Part shown: in pieces, positions 25,605 through 39,935 of the stretch
Layout: each line of letters starts with the position of its first letter
Numbering within the stretch: the stretch's first letter is position 1
Assembly (NCBI GenBank): GCA_963573385.1
Contig: CAUYLG010070401.1
Coordinates: forward strand, 62,001 to 126,000
Reading direction: 5' to 3'
Length of the DNA stretch: 64,000 nucleotides
Origin: Cacajao melanocephalus
Taxonomy: Eukaryota > Chordata > Mammalia > Primates > Pitheciidae
Made by a program: the position numbers and the translations under genes
Notes under the pieces: generated by a model
What the model saw: only the letters and a program-made list of their open reading frames with translations
Told to the model about the DNA's origin: nothing
Database searches by the model: none

Positions 25605-28587
25605 CTCTTTACCCAAACATTACCCAAGGTTGGAGGATGGGGAGGAAGAGGATGGGGAGTGAGGGAGGTGGAGCCAGGACTGGGTTGCAGATGCTTGCAG
25701 ACACTCTGCTGCTGCCCTGCTCCGGGCATTCTTGTCGACACCCCACAGAACAACTTTGCAAAATCTTGGTCTAAAGCAGGCAACCAGGCCCTTTCTTGTA
25801 AATTACTTTCTTAGGCTTCTAGCAATTCAGTCTCCCTCAGTTGCTGGCTACCTGCTTGCTCCTGATCTTCTCCCAGGGAGGCCCACACAGCTACCTCCTC
25901 AGGTGAGTGACAGCGCTTGCTTACGCCTCCCTTCCACAGACATAATGGGCCCTAAGGACAGAACCCAGGGGCAACATGCTGGGATGACAGAGGCCCCACC
26001 TCCCTATTTTCTTTAGACAGCAGCTAGAGGCCTCACTCCATCTAAATAGGTCTATTTTCAGAATTAGTTTCCACCACCTGACTCCATGGAAAGGGAGTCT
26101 GATCCAGGGGAAAGGAAAAAGCAGGCGCAGGGGTCAAGCCTGAACCAGAGGGATGAGGATGGGTAGCCAGAGGGATGAGGATGGGTATCCAGAGGTCACC
26201 ATCAGGGCATCCTCTGAGTGATCGGCCTCTGAGTCGTGTGCCCACCAGGCTGCTGGGCCCTGTCTATTCAGGCAGCCCAGCCCAGCCCAGCCCACCTCCA
26301 TGGGCCCCCTCCAAGTCTGGCAAATTGCACTGGGTACCTGGGAGTTTTCTTGAGCCTGGGGGTTGGTAACCTCTACTGTGAGACTGGGCAAATTCACCAG
26401 ATGCCGAGCACTGGGTGGCACTTCCACAGATGAGGGGCACTGGGGCGGGGCTTCTGGGAACTAGGGGTATCTTGTGTGATGTCACCAGAGGGTGGGGCTA
26501 AAGACAACCTCCCACACCTCTCCTCTCCCCCACTTCACCACTCCCATAGTGGTGAAATCCATGCTAAACTGTGTGCCTTCCTAGCCAGGCCTCCGCTGCA
26601 GAAAACAGCTCACCATTCACCTCTGGGTGACATATAGGGAAACTGAGAGCCGGCTGAAAAGTTTGACTTACCTCAGATCACACAGCAAGGCAAAGGCAAG
26701 GTCAGGTGACTAGGGCCTGGATGTCAGGGAAACTTCAGCTTGATGGATGTCAGGCAAACTTCGGTGGCTTCTGTCTGCTACTCAGTGGGAATCAGAATGG
26801 AAGGAGGTTAGGAATAAAGGAAAAAGCAGACACTATAAAAGCGCACAGAGGAGATGGACTTCAGATTCAGACAAACCAGGTTCGACTCCTGATTCCACAA
26901 TATGCTAGCTGTGTGACCTCAGATAAGTGACTCACCTTCTCTGATCCTTAGCTCCCTCATGGGAATTACAATATTATCTACCTCATAGGGTGCTGCAAAG
27001 ATTAAGTTTATTAGAACAAAGTTTTATCTTCATTTAGGGACTCAACAAATGATCACAATTATTATTAATAATAATAGTAGTAGTCTTTGAAATATCCCCC
27101 GCCTGAGAGATTTGCTTGGAATTTTCTTAAAAACAGTCCTCTCTTAGCCCTCAATAGCTAGTTCCATTGGATTTGGGGGCCTTGGGAAGTTCTCTGTGTT
27201 CTTAAACATTTACCTTATCCCTGGGGGTGTAGACCAGGGAAATTTGGCTAGAGTGTGGACTTCTGAGGATGCTGACCTTACTTAATCATTAAACTGTTCT
27301 CAGCAAAGACCATTCAGAGTAACTGTTCTGAATTCACAGAGCCCTGAAAATTGGTGCTTAACTCATCCAAGAGACATGGCTGAGAAGTAACAGGCCCAAG
27401 GGAAGGGGCCTCAACTCCAGCAGCCCCAGCAGCCCAGCAACCCCGTTGGAGAGTGGGAGGGCACAAGAGGGTGAGCCAAATTGGCCGGTAATCCAAAAGG
27501 CACATGGCTTAGCCTGGGTATGTCTTGCAGGAGGTTTGGAAGGCATCTGGGTTGGCGGAACCTCAGAAGTGAAATCTCCAGGGTTACAGTGGGAGTGCCC
27601 CGTCAGCCTGAGCCGCTCTTTCCTCCCTTCCCCTCCCCTCCCCTCTACTTCCCCACCTCTCTCAATTCATATTCCTCAACTCAAGGTCAGCCCTCCTCAC
27701 CTCCCTCAACAGAGGCTTGCAAGCCCTAGCCTGCTCTCCAAGGATACACACAGTTAAAGGCTCCCATGACACCCCTGGGGCAAAACAGACCAGGCTGTGG
27801 GGAGGTGGTAGAAAATGGGCTATGAAGAGGGAGAGCCCTGGGTTACCCCTGTCTCACAGATTTCACTAGTGTTTCCTATATGCCAGCCTCAATGCTATCC
27901 AGGCATTCTGTGTGCTGGGGCATCCAGAAAATGAAGCAGACGGGCTCCCTGCCCCGATGGGCTCACCCATACAAATGCCCATGGGGCCTAGGAAGATCCA
28001 GCCTGGAGGGAAGCCACCCAGGTGGTGACCCTGGAGAATTGGAGAAGGCGCTGCCCTGGGGGTGGGCATCCTCCACTAATCTCTGGCAGGCTGTTTCAAG
28101 AGAAGCCAGAAGTCTTATTTTTATATGAGGATGAAATTTTGGTTCTGGAATTCACCTGCTGTGTGACTTTTCAAGAGTCCCTCAACCTCTCTGATCTTGT
28201 TTCCTCATTAGAATCAGAGGATTAAAATAGCTGCCTCTTGGGCTCTTGTGGAAGCAAAACAAAGCCACAGATGCCAGGTGTTGGCTCTGGCACAGTGATA
28301 ACTCTGCTATTTCTGTGGGACTCTCGTCCTGACTCAGCCGCTCAATCCCTGTGTAACCTTTGACAAGTCCCTTCCCCTCTTGGCCCTGTTTCTCCAAATA
28401 TGGAAGGAGAGACTAAATTCACCAGTGACTTGCAAGGGTCCTCAGACCCTGGGACAGTCCAAGAATATTTACTTTAGGGCTCTGATGTGCCAGGCGCTGG
28501 AGCTTCCTCAGTGACAGAGCCATTTAAACCACTGCCCTCATAGAAAAGTCCAGGGAATTCATACCCAATGGTAATACCTCAGGATTT
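25605..28587. other. PAQR7 intron, largely unique; MIR at about 26,855-27,075
   Basis: A plus-strand MIR is clear at 26,855-27,075 (ACCAGGTTCGACTCCTGATT, GCTAGCTGTGTGACCTCAGA, TACCTCATAGGGTGCTGCAA, ACTCAACAAATGATC). A 22-bp unit with CCAGAGGGATGAGGATGGGT is doubled at about 26,146-26,190. A further MIR-like stretch lies at about 28,135-28,260. Open frames on both strands at 26-28.4 kb have no protein resemblance. No exon recognised. Confidence 0.55.
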
Positions 28588-29664
<1,077 letters not shown>

Positions 29665-29955
29665 TTCTTTTCTTGAGATAGGGTCTCACTCTGTCACCAG
29701 GCTGGAATGCAATGCAGCGATCACTGCAGCCTCAACTGCTCAGGCTCAAGTGATCCTCCCGCCTCAGCCTCCTGCGTAGCCCTGACCACAGGCACACAAT
29801 ACCACGCCTGGCTAATTTTTAAAAATTATGTGTAGAGATGGTGTCTCACTATGTTGCCCAGCCTGGTCTTGAATTTCTGGGCTCAAGCAATCCTCCTGCC
29901 TTGGCCTCTCAAAGTGCTGGGGTTACACACATAAGCCACTGTGCCTGTGCCTAGC
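29665..29955 (-). mobile_element. Alu, minus orientation (J type)
   Basis: TTCTTTTCTTGAGATAGGGTC to AAGCCACTGTGCCTGTGCC. Confidence 0.9.
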
Positions 29956-29967
29956 CTAATTCTTAAT

Positions 29968-30133
29968 TCTTTTTTTTTTTTTTTGAGACAGGGTCTGTGT
30001 TCTGTCCCCCAGGCTGGAATACAGTGGCACCATCTTAGCTCACTGCAGCCTTGAACTCTGGGCTTAAACCATCTTCTCACTGTAGCCTCCCAAAGTGCTG
30101 GGATTACAAGTGTGAGCTACCATGTCTGGCCTG
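29968..30133 (-). mobile_element. Alu with large internal deletion, minus orientation
   Basis: T-run and GAGACAGGGTCTGTGTTCTG, then a jump to CTGTAGCCTCCCAAAGTGCT and GTGAGCTACCATGTCTGGCC. Confidence 0.88.
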
Positions 30134-30142
30134 AAAAAAAAA

Positions 30143-31369
<1,227 letters not shown>

Positions 31370-31960
31370 TCCCTTCCGGCTCCGCGTCCTGCCAGTCCTC
31401 CCGGGGTCCCCACGTCCGCCCTGTGCCGCGGAGCCCTGCCCTTTCCACGCCTAGCCCCACAGCCCGCCGCGCCCCGTGGGGAGCACCCCGGTGTGCGGCC
31501 ATCCCTGCCTCCCCGTCTCGGCAGCCCCGTACCTGAGCCGAAGCCGAGCTGGGTGGGCCGCGGCGGCCTGGGCGGCGGAGCCGGCAGATAAAGGGGCGGC
31601 CGGGCAGTGGCCCCGCCCCGACCGGGGGAGGGCCGGCGATCTCGGGCGCTGCGGGAGCTCCGGGAGCAGCCGCCTCACCGGGCCCCGGGGACGCCGAGCG
31701 CCCCGCACCGCCCGCCTGCCGGGCCCAAGGAGCGCTGCCCCGCCGGGCCGACGTGTGGCAGGCGCGTGAGAGGGTCGGCCGCGCCGAGGCGGCGTCTCGG
31801 GACTTCCTGTGGCGTCACACAGATGGGGAGACCAAGGCCCAGGAGTGCACTCCCGGGGCTCCTCGGCGCGGCGCGGGGCTGCGGCCGCGCTTCTCGCACT
31901 TCGGGACGACGGGAAGCGCAGGCTCTGGCTTCTCGGCCCGGCTGACCGGGGGAGGGTGGG
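31370..31960 (-). promoter_or_regulatory. PAQR7: CpG island, probable PAQR7 promoter
   Basis: Dense CpG block with GC boxes (CCCCGCCCCG near 31,610) and no gene running toward higher coordinates. On the minus strand, downstream of the GC boxes, the sequence CCGCCCCTTTATCTGCCGGC suggests a weak TATA-like element near 31,590. The nearest minus-strand gene downstream is PAQR7, whose coding exon needs an upstream non-coding exon. The 11-kb distance is plausible. Borders are by eye. Confidence 0.6.
31533..31590 (-). other. PAQR7: Putative non-coding first exon of PAQR7
   Basis: On the minus strand GGCTTCGGCTCAG is followed by GTACGG, a strong splice donor with GT at 31532-31531, inside the CpG island. 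The start at about 31,590 is a guess based on promoter elements. Joining this donor to the acceptor at 20,675 would give a short 5' UTR. Confidence 0.4.
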
Positions 31961-32727
31961 GGACAGCGGCCGAAGGACAGGGGATGAGTTTCCCAACTAG
32001 AGCCCGGCCGGCCCCTGAGCTCACTCAGCCCACCCCGGCCACCCCTCCCGAGGCCACTCTGCTCGGGATACGCCCCAGCGTTCACACCTTCATTTCTCTG
32101 CTTGGGGAGCTCCACCCCCACCTCAGGCACCCCTGGCATCTTCAAGTTCCCACCCGAAACCCGCCCCTCGGGCAGCTTGCCCTGCTCTGCCCAGCCAAGT
32201 GCACCCTGCCTGGACCTGTGTTCGAACACCCACTCTCTACCCTCTGGTGCCACACCTTCCCAGCCCTGGGAGCACCTGAAGGGTGAGGAATCCCAGGCTC
32301 TCCGTAAATACTGGGTCAACAATGCCACAGATTGCCTGTCCCTCTGGTATGCAAAGACCTGGAACAGGCTGGGTGAGGAGACCCCCACTCCCACGGCTCT
32401 TGGGAGCACACAGCCTGCCGGATGGGAGGCCAAGAGGAGACAGCCTAGGAGGAGACGCCGCTCTGCCCTTAGGGAGTTCAGAGACCACTGGGAGAGGCAG
32501 TTGTGTCTAAGCACGATGCTGAGATCTCAGTCCTAACTCACCATGGGACCCTGGGACAGTCTCCTTGCTCTCTCTGGGCCTCAGGTTTATTATCTGCAAA
32601 ATAGAGATAATACCACCAACCCGCCAGCACTATTAGAAGAATTAAAACAATGAGCATGAAGGGTGTTTGTCCACTGCAGTCTTAGAGAAACATATATTTC
32701 TCTATTACATTTCAAATTTATGTAGTC
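31961..32727. other. Upstream of the PAQR7 CpG island; MIR remnant
   Basis: G+C-rich sequence to about 32,500 with overlapping open frames, none recognisable. A MIR-like end (CTCTGGGCCTCAGGTTTATT, ATCTGCAAAATAGAGATAAT) lies at about 32,530-32,660. Confidence 0.5.
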
Positions 32728-32876
32728 AGGCCAGGCAAGGTGGCCCATGCCTGTAATCCCAGCACTTTGAGAGGCCAAGATGGGAGGACTGCTTGAGCCC
32801 AGGAGTTCAGGTTACAGAGAGCTATGATTGTAGCATTGCACTCCAGCCTAGGCGACAGAGGGAAACTCTGTTGAAA
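32728..32876 (+). mobile_element. Alu partial copy, plus orientation
   Basis: AGGCCAGGCAAGGTGGCCCATG to GGAAACTCTGTTGAAAG; a shortened element whose tail has grown into the GAAA/GGAA tract. Confidence 0.88.
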
Positions 32877-33115
32877 GAAAAGAAAGGAAAAAGAAAAGAA
32901 AAGAGAAAGAAGGAAGGAGGGAAGGGAAGGGAGAAAGAGAAAGAAAAGAAAGGAAGGAAGGAAGAAAGGAAGGAAAAGGGAAAGGGAAGGAAGGAAAGAA
33001 GGAAAGGAAGTGAAAGAAGGAAGGGAGGGAAAGAAGGAAGGAAGGAAAAAGGAAGGGAAAGAAAGGAGGGAAGGAGAGAAAGAAAAGGAAGGAAGGAAAG
33101 AAGGAAGGAAGGAAA
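32874..33115 (+). repeat. Polypurine (GAAA/GGAA)n microsatellite tract, about 240 bp
   Basis: An almost pure purine run of AAAG, GGAA and GGGA words. Both strands stay open in frame across it (Lys, Arg, Glu, Gly on plus; Phe, Ser, Leu, Pro on minus), which is a by-product of composition. Confidence 0.93.
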
Positions 33116-33198
33116 CTTACGTAATTGTAATGTAATAGCGTGAAACTGGTCTCTCTTTCAACGGGTTCAGTCAAACCCATAAGAATTACTTAAATCTG

Positions 33199-33491
<293 letters not shown>

Positions 33492-33546
33492 TTAAATCTG
33501 TTACCTGCACCAATAGGAAAAATAGCATAGAAAATCTTCATTTAAG

Positions 33547-33677
33547 GCTGGGTGCGGTGGCTCATGCCTGTAATCCTAGCACTTTGGGAGGCTGAGGTGG
33601 GTGGATCACCTGAGGTCAGGAGTTCAAGACCAGCCTGGCCATCATGGTGAAACCCCCATCTTAAAAAAAAAAAAAAG
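33547..33677 (+). mobile_element. Alu left monomer, plus orientation
   Basis: GGCTGGGTGCGGTGGCTCATG to CCCCCATCTTAAAAAAA; half an Alu. Confidence 0.9.
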
Positions 33678-34219
33678 AAAAGAAAATCTTCATTTAAAAC
33701 TGCTAGAGAACAGGCAATGAAAACAAGTAAGGACATTATGGAGAAGATATTCTGCATAATAGAATATATTCTGTTATCATGAATAGAAATTAAAAACTTG
33801 GAAGGTGACTTGGATTCAGCCTTCATTTTTGGAACACCTGCTCCATTCTGGGCTCTTGTCAAAAGCTACAGTTTGCTAAGCCTTTGCCACGTGCCAAGCA
33901 GTGCACTAAATGGTGCGTTGACTACTTCCTTTGATCCAGACAACCCTATGAAGCACATACTATAATTAACACATTTTACAAATTGGGAAACTGAGGCTCA
34001 GAGGGGTGACAAGAGATTTTCTGTTATCTTAAATTTAACCCTCATGCATTCCTTTGAGGTGCCTGTGATAATTCTCTGGGGGCTTAGAAAGTAATACACC
34101 AAAGTCCCCAGACTGAGGGCCTGGGTTCAAAAGTAGTGAGTTACCTCAATTTGATTGTTCAGTTAAAGATGAAACTCCTTGTTCGACTCTTTACCCCTTC
34201 TCACTGCTGCACTTGATGG
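33678..34219. other. Intergenic, MIR remnant
   Basis: A minus-oriented MIR is likely at about 33,830-34,010 (CACATTTTACAAATTGGGAA, CTGAGGCTCAGAGGGG). Nothing else recognised. Confidence 0.5.
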
Positions 34220-34300
34220 ATGGAAGAAAAGAAAGAAGAAAAGGAAGGGAGGGAGGGAGGGAGGGAGGGGAAGGAAAAAGAAGACAAGAAAAAGAATAAA
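34220..34300 (+). repeat. Short (GGGA)n purine tract
   Basis: GGGA repeated around 34,246-34,270, bounded by GAAA-rich sequence. Confidence 0.85.
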
Positions 34301-34307
34301 AGCAAAC

Positions 34308-34535
34308 TCCTGTAATCCCAGAGGCCAAGGCAGTCTGATCACTTGAGGCCAGGAATTCAAGATCAGCTTGGCCAATATGGTGAAAATTAGCCAGGCATAG
34401 TGGCACACACCTGTAATTCAAGCTACTCAGGAGGCTGAGGCAGGAGAATGCTTGAACCTGGGAGGTGGACGTTGGAGTGAATTGGCCGAAGTAGCACCAC
34501 TGCACTGCAGCCTGGGTGAGAAATCAAGACTCCGT
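34308..34535 (+). mobile_element. Alu, plus orientation, 5'-truncated with deletions
   Basis: CTCCTGTAATCCCAGAGGCC to AAGACTCCGTCACTC; missing the first bases and part of the left arm. Confidence 0.88.
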
Positions 34536-34537
34536 CA

Positions 34538-34583
<46 letters not shown>
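34536..34583 (+). repeat. (CA)n microsatellite
   Basis: About 23 uninterrupted CA units grown from the tail of the preceding Alu. Confidence 0.95.
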
Positions 34584-34587
<4 letters not shown>

Positions 34588-34734
34588 CAGCAGATTCAAA
34601 AGCAGTCTCTCTCTTGCCCTCCTGTCTATGGCCCCTAAGCCATAGAAACTAGAATATCTCTTCCCCAATGCAGGTCATAGAAACTAGAACCCTTTTCCCC
34701 CAAAGCCAGGCATAACAACTGAAAATATTGCTCT

Positions 34735-35030
34735 TGGGCCACATAGTGGCTCACGCCTGTAATCCCAACACTTTGGGAGGCGGAGGCAGGTGGATCACGA
34801 GGTCAGAAGTTCAAGACCAGCCTGGCCAAGATGATGAAACCCCATCTCTACTAAAAATACAAAAAATTAGCCAGGCATGGTGGCAGGTGCCTGTAATCCC
34901 AGCTACTCGGGAGACTGAAGCAGGCAAATTGCTTAAACCCTGGGCGGCAGACGTTGCAGTGAGCCGAGATCACGCCACGGCACTCCAGACTGGGTGATAA
35001 AATGAGACTCTGTCTCAAAAAAATAAATAA
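34735..35030 (+). mobile_element. Alu, plus orientation
   Basis: TGGGCCACATAGTGGCTCAC to AAAAAAATAAATAAATAAAT. Confidence 0.93.
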
Positions 35031-35118
35031 ATAAATTATGCTCTCACTTTCCTGCCTCCCATCCTACCCCCCACCATCTTTTTGTGTAACAGGTGGCCAT
35101 AAAGAAATTAAGACCCTT

Positions 35119-35398
35119 GGCCAGGTGCGGTGGCTCACACTTGTAATCCTAGCACTTTGGGAGGCCAAGGAGGTTGGATCACCTGAGGTCAGGAGTTCGA
35201 GACCAGCCTGGCCAACACAGTGAAACCCCATCTCTACTAAAAATACAAAAATTAGCTGGGTATGGTGGTGGGTGCCTGTAATCCCAACCACTCAGGAGAA
35301 TCGCTTGAAACCGCGAGGCAGCGGTTGCAATGAGACGAGATTGCATCACTGCACTTCAGCCTGGGCGACAGAGCAAGACTCCATCTCAAAAAAAAACG
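35119..35398 (+). mobile_element. Alu, plus orientation
   Basis: GGCCAGGTGCGGTGGCTCAC to CATCTCAAAAAAAAACG. Confidence 0.93.
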
Positions 35399-36885
35399 GG
35401 AAAGGAAAAGAGAAATTAAGACCCTTATTCCGGAAGGATCCTGCCCCATACCCAGGAGGGAGGAATGCTGCACAGAGAGGCCAAGAAGAATCTGGACAGA
35501 CAGGACTTGCTGAGCTTCCTCACTCTGTCTCTTATTAGCATTAGAACATGCCCTTTTCGTCCAGTCATATTTCGCCACAGCTGCCCATACTCCATTAAAC
35601 CTAAGCATAAAAATGGACAGTTTCCCCCATGTCTTTGGGTCTTAATTCTGAAGGCTCTGTGCCACATAAAACTATAATGAAATACATTTGTTATGCTTCT
35701 CTCTTGTTAACTTGTCTTTGTTATAGGAATGTTAGCCATGACCCTTATGGTAGAGAGGAAAGAGATTACCCTTTTTGCCCCTACAGTCCCCATTTTATGG
35801 ATAGAAAAAATGAGGCCCAGAAAGGAGAAATTTTGTGTCCCAGGTCACACAGCTCCAGAGAAGTGGATCTTGGAAGTGGATCTGGAGGTGTGCTTTGAGA
35901 GCTGAATGATAAAATAGTAAAAGTAAAGACAGGGAGCAGTTATGGCCGGATGCAAAGCCCCTTGTATGTGCTCTAGGTCCCTGAGGCTGTTCTGCCAATA
36001 TGTTCATCTGTGGATGAGGAAACAGGCCTAGGAGAATGCTACTTGGCCAAGGTCACCCAGTTGGCCAGTGGTGGACCTGGATCCAAGTCTGCTCTTATCT
36101 GCGCCACAGTGCTGATATCAAGCAGGGAAGCTGCAGGCAGGGACACTTCTTTCTCTGTCTTGCTCTGCTCAACTCCTTTCCCCACCCCGGGTGCCTCCCC
36201 ACCCTGCCCTCCCCAGCCCAGTCTGGGTAGTCTGACAGCATTCTGGCCACCTGGGTAAGGCTGATGATGCTTGACTCCAGGAGCTCAGACCCCTATAACC
36301 GTGTGAGCTCTGAACCCTGGAAGGGAGCCTACTGGGTAGCCTGTGCATTGTCTGGCTGCTCTCCCAGCTACCAGGCTCAACCCCAAGTAGATCAAGGTCT
36401 CTGGCGAGACTGGATTCCTGGGCAGACCTAAGTCCAGTACCTGAAAGGACTCAAAAGGCTCTGAGCTGGGAGACTATCAGCTCAGACACCAAAAGGAGTC
36501 AGGCTCTGAGCTGGGAGAGCATCAGTAACGGTTTCAGTGGACCTAAAGTAAGAGAAACAATAAATGTGTGGGCCTCAGCTGTCCCCAACACCTTCTTTTC
36601 TTTTCCCCTAAAACAAGGCCACCATCCACTGTAGGCAGCAAAGCCGCAAAGCACATGGGTGTATTCTGCCTGGGTTCACACCTGAGCTCTACTGTGTACC
36701 AGGTCTTTGTGACCTAGGCAAGCTTTGTAATATTGCCCGACATTGGTCTCCTCAACTCAAAAGCAGGGTCAAGATATCCACTGCAGAGAGCTGGCATGAG
36801 GAGTGAATGAAATCATACAAGGAAAGGGCTTACAGTGCTTGGCATACAGTAACTGCTCAAGAAATGCCAAGTATTACTCTATTTC
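35399..36885. other. Intergenic, with MIR elements
   Basis: MIR remnants at about 35,770-35,860 (AATGAGGCCCAGAAAGGAG), 36,010-36,110 (GATGAGGAAACAGGCC, AAGGTCACCCAGTTGGCC) and a near-complete one at about 36,655-36,870 (TGGGTTCACACCTGAGCTCT, TGGCATACAGTAACTGCTCA). No exon recognised. Confidence 0.6.
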
Positions 36886-36894
36886 AATTCTTTG

Positions 36895-37130
36895 CTCCAT
36901 AGCAGGAGCACAGGACATCAGGAGCACAATGCAGGGGGAGCACGATGCAGGGGGAGCATGATGCAGGGGGAGCACCAGGCAATGGGAGCACAGGGCAGCG
37001 GGAGCATGGGGCAGCGGGAGCACGGGGCAGCAGGAGCACAGTGCAGCAGGAGCATGGTGTAGCGGGAGCACACAATGACGGGAGCACAGGGCAGTGGAGC
37101 ACGGTGCAGTGAGAGCGCAGTGGAGCAGGA
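36895..37130 (+). repeat. Minisatellite, unit about 15 bp (GGGAGCACGGGGCAG)
   Basis: About fifteen diverged copies of a 15-bp unit such as GGGAGCACGATGCAG or GGGAGCATGGGGCAG. As the unit is a multiple of three, open frames run through it; the minus-strand frames at 37,182-36,874 encode a Cys, Pro, Leu, His-rich five-residue repeat. There is no evidence that it is translated. Confidence 0.93.
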
Positions 37131-38257
37131 CTGATTTCCGAGACAGATTCACTGCTTTATGGTCTCCTGGGATGAGTCTCATAGAATGAGGAGGAGTTCA
37201 CCAAGCCTTGAGGAGGGGAGAAGACTTTCTAGGGAAAGGGAACAGCGTGTCCAGGGTGCAGAGGTGTGAGGGGAGAGGTAAGCTTAGGGAATGAGCCGTA
37301 ATCATGCTCTGAGGCTGGTGCACAGGGGACCTGGTGGTGGTAGATGACACTAGGAAAGCAGGGGTAGAAAGTTGGGTGGGAAGCGGTTGTTTCCCTCTCA
37401 TCAGGCACAGGGAGGGGACTTCCAGGAGACAGTCAGAGAGGTGCTGGGTGTGCCCCGGGACCCTGTGACCTAGTGTCTGACTTTTTCGTGAGAATCCCAA
37501 AGAGAAAGGACTGGCTGAAGCCCCCTGATGCAGTGGAGTAGAGGGCTGCAGCAGGAGGGCACACACAGGACGCCATAGGAGAGTCCGCCTGGGGCGACCT
37601 CAGATCCAGATCTCAGAAAGGTCTCTTTCGGGGCATAAGGCCTCAGCGGGAAGAAGCTGGAGGCATCTGGGATGTCCTGGGATTGAGGAAGTCATCATGA
37701 GCACCTGGCTGGTGGAGACCCATCCACTTTCCACAAGGGTGCAGCTGGGAGACCCCGCAGCAGCCATCCCCAGGGGTGCAGGCATACGAGTGTGCCAGGT
37801 CACACCTTCTCCGTCTAGCTCCGGTCGGCCTCTGCAGTGGGGACAGTGCCATGCATGCTGACCCCAACCCCACCACACTTGCTCACCTGGCATTCCTCCA
37901 CTTTCTGCCTCAGGGCTCCCTCTGAAGCTGGGAGGGATGCTCAGCCACTAGCTTAGAGGCAGACTAGAGGCGCAGGCAGCTGACACCGTGGGATGAGGGA
38001 GCAGTTGAGAAAACCTCAGACTCTGGTCCACAAGAAGACAACTCGTTCTGTCTGCCCATTGGGTTTCCTGGAATTAGGGATCCATTACTTAAAGCAGCAA
38101 CCTCCTTCCTGTCTCACTAGACCTCCAGGGATCACCTCCCATACAAACTCTGGCACCTAAGTCTCTGTCCCAGGCTTTGTGTGGGAAGCCAGACCAGGAC
38201 TTCCATGAAAGTGCCCCTCCCACCCCTCAAACAAGAAAGAGCATCAGCTGTTTGTTT
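37131..38257. other. Intergenic, nothing recognised
   Basis: Moderately G+C-rich DNA. Minus-strand open frames at 37,198-37,566 and 37,600-37,893 lack recognisable domains. Confidence 0.45.
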
Positions 38258-38538
38258 GTGACAGAGTCTCACTTTGTCACCCAGGCTGGAGTGCAGTGGT
38301 GCAGTCTCAGCTCACTGCAACTTCTGCCCCTCTGGGTTCAAGTGATTCTCCCACCTCAGCCTCCCAAGTAACTGGGATTACAGTCACATGCCACTATGCC
38401 TGGTTAATTTTTTGTACTTTTAGTAGAGATGGGGTTTCACCATGTTGGCCAGGTCTCGAAATCCTGACCTCAGGTGATCCACCTGCCTCAGCCTCCCAAA
38501 GTGCTGGGATTACAGGCATGAGCCACCGCACCCGGCTG
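38258..38538 (-). mobile_element. Alu, minus orientation
   Basis: GTGACAGAGTCTCACTTTGTC to GAGCCACCGCACCCGGCTG. Confidence 0.93.
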
Positions 38539-39029
38539 AGTGTCAGCTTTAAACCCCTGCCAAGCCCAGAGAGCGTCAATGCTCGCTCAAGACAGTACCC
38601 AGGAGTCAGACCCTTCCTAACTCTGGAACCTCTCCCTTCTCTCTCCTGCAACAGCCCTGGAGGTGCCAGAACCACAGTGGGCAGCTGGGGAGGAGATGGA
38701 AGGGCAAAGGGCAGAAAGAGAGGAGAGGCCAACTATGGCCTCCTTTCCTATCCAGCCTCCAAGATGTCAACACCTGCCCACCGCATGAGCTTTGCACTTG
38801 GTGTCCCTTCTGCCTGGAACTCATCTGGCCTCATCAGGACTGGCTGGATACCCTGTACACAATGGAAATATACACACAAATTAAGATCTTCAAGATAGGG
38901 ACAGAAGAGCTGACACCCAGCATAGGGACCTCCTAAGTGCAGGGCCCTGTGCCTGGCTCAGGTCACACAACTCCAAACAGTGGGAGGCCTGGCCTCCTCA
39001 CTTCCCTCAGGTCTATTGAAATGTCGCCT

Positions 39030-39190
39030 TAATTACCTGGGTGTGGTAGTGCATGCCTGAAGTGGAGGACTTGAGGCGAGAGGATTGCTTAAACCCAGGA
39101 GTTCAAGGCTGCACTGAGCTATGATTGCACCACTGTGCTCCAGCCTGGGTGACAAAGCCAGATGCTGTCTCTAAGAAAAAAATAATAAAT
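39030..39190 (+). mobile_element. Alu, plus orientation, with deletions
   Basis: TTACCTGGGTGTGGTAGTGC to CTGTCTCTAAGAAAAAAAT. Confidence 0.82.
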
Positions 39191-39261
39191 AATAAGTAAA
39201 CAAACAAACAAGCAAATGTCACCTATCACAGAGACTTCCTCTGAATATCTATATAAACTAG

Positions 39262-39555
39262 CACTGGCCAGGTGTGGTAGCTCACTCCTGTAATCCAAGC
39301 AGTTTGGGAGGCAGAGGCAGGAGGATCACTTTAGCCCAGGAGTTCGAGACCAGCCTGGGTAACATAGACCCTCATCTCTGCAAAAATTAAAAAACAAACA
39401 AACAAAAACTTTCTAGTCACTCAGGAGGCTGAGGCAGGAGGATCACTTGAGCCCAAGAGGTCAACGCTGCAGTAAACTATGATTTTGCCACTGAACTCCA
39501 GCCTGCGTGACAGAGCAAGATCTTGTCTCTACAAAAATAACAGTAATAAAATAAA
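39262..39555 (+). mobile_element. Alu, plus orientation (J type)
   Basis: CTGGCCAGGTGTGGTAGCTC to TACAAAAATAACAGTAATAA. Confidence 0.9.
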
Positions 39556-39779
39556 AATTAAGAAATAAACTAACTCTGACTTCCCTCACACACCCTCCAG
39601 TTACCCTCTAATAACCCTTCCCAGTCTCATCTCCCTTCAGGGCACGCAGGACCCCTTGCTGTACTGTCTCATTTTTCCCACCAGAACATAAGCCTCCAGA
39701 GGTCATCTGTTGTACCTGGTCACTGCCGTATCTCAGAACCAGAGCCGTTCCTGACACACAGTAGGTGCTCAATAGAGAT

Positions 39780-39935
39780 GGATGGAAGGAAGGAAGGAAG
39801 GAAGGAAGGCAGGAAGGGAGGGAGGGAGGGAGGGAGAGAGGGAGGGAGGGAAGGAAAGGTGGGAAAGAAGGGAGAGAGGGGGAGGGACAAAAGGAAGGGG
39901 TAGGGGGAAGGCAGAAGGGAGGGAAGGAAAGAAGC
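39780..39935 (+). repeat. Polypurine (GGAA/GGGA)n tract
   Basis: About 150 bases almost without pyrimidines, starting with GGAAGGAAGGAAGGAAGG and passing to GGGAGGGAGG. Open frames through it are compositional. It follows a MIR end (AGTAGGTGCTCAATAGA). Confidence 0.93.

Noticed and set aside
32793..33180. Lys/Arg/Glu-rich plus frame and Phe/Ser/Leu-rich minus frame over the purine tract
   Set aside because: Entirely explained by the GAAA/GGAA microsatellite.
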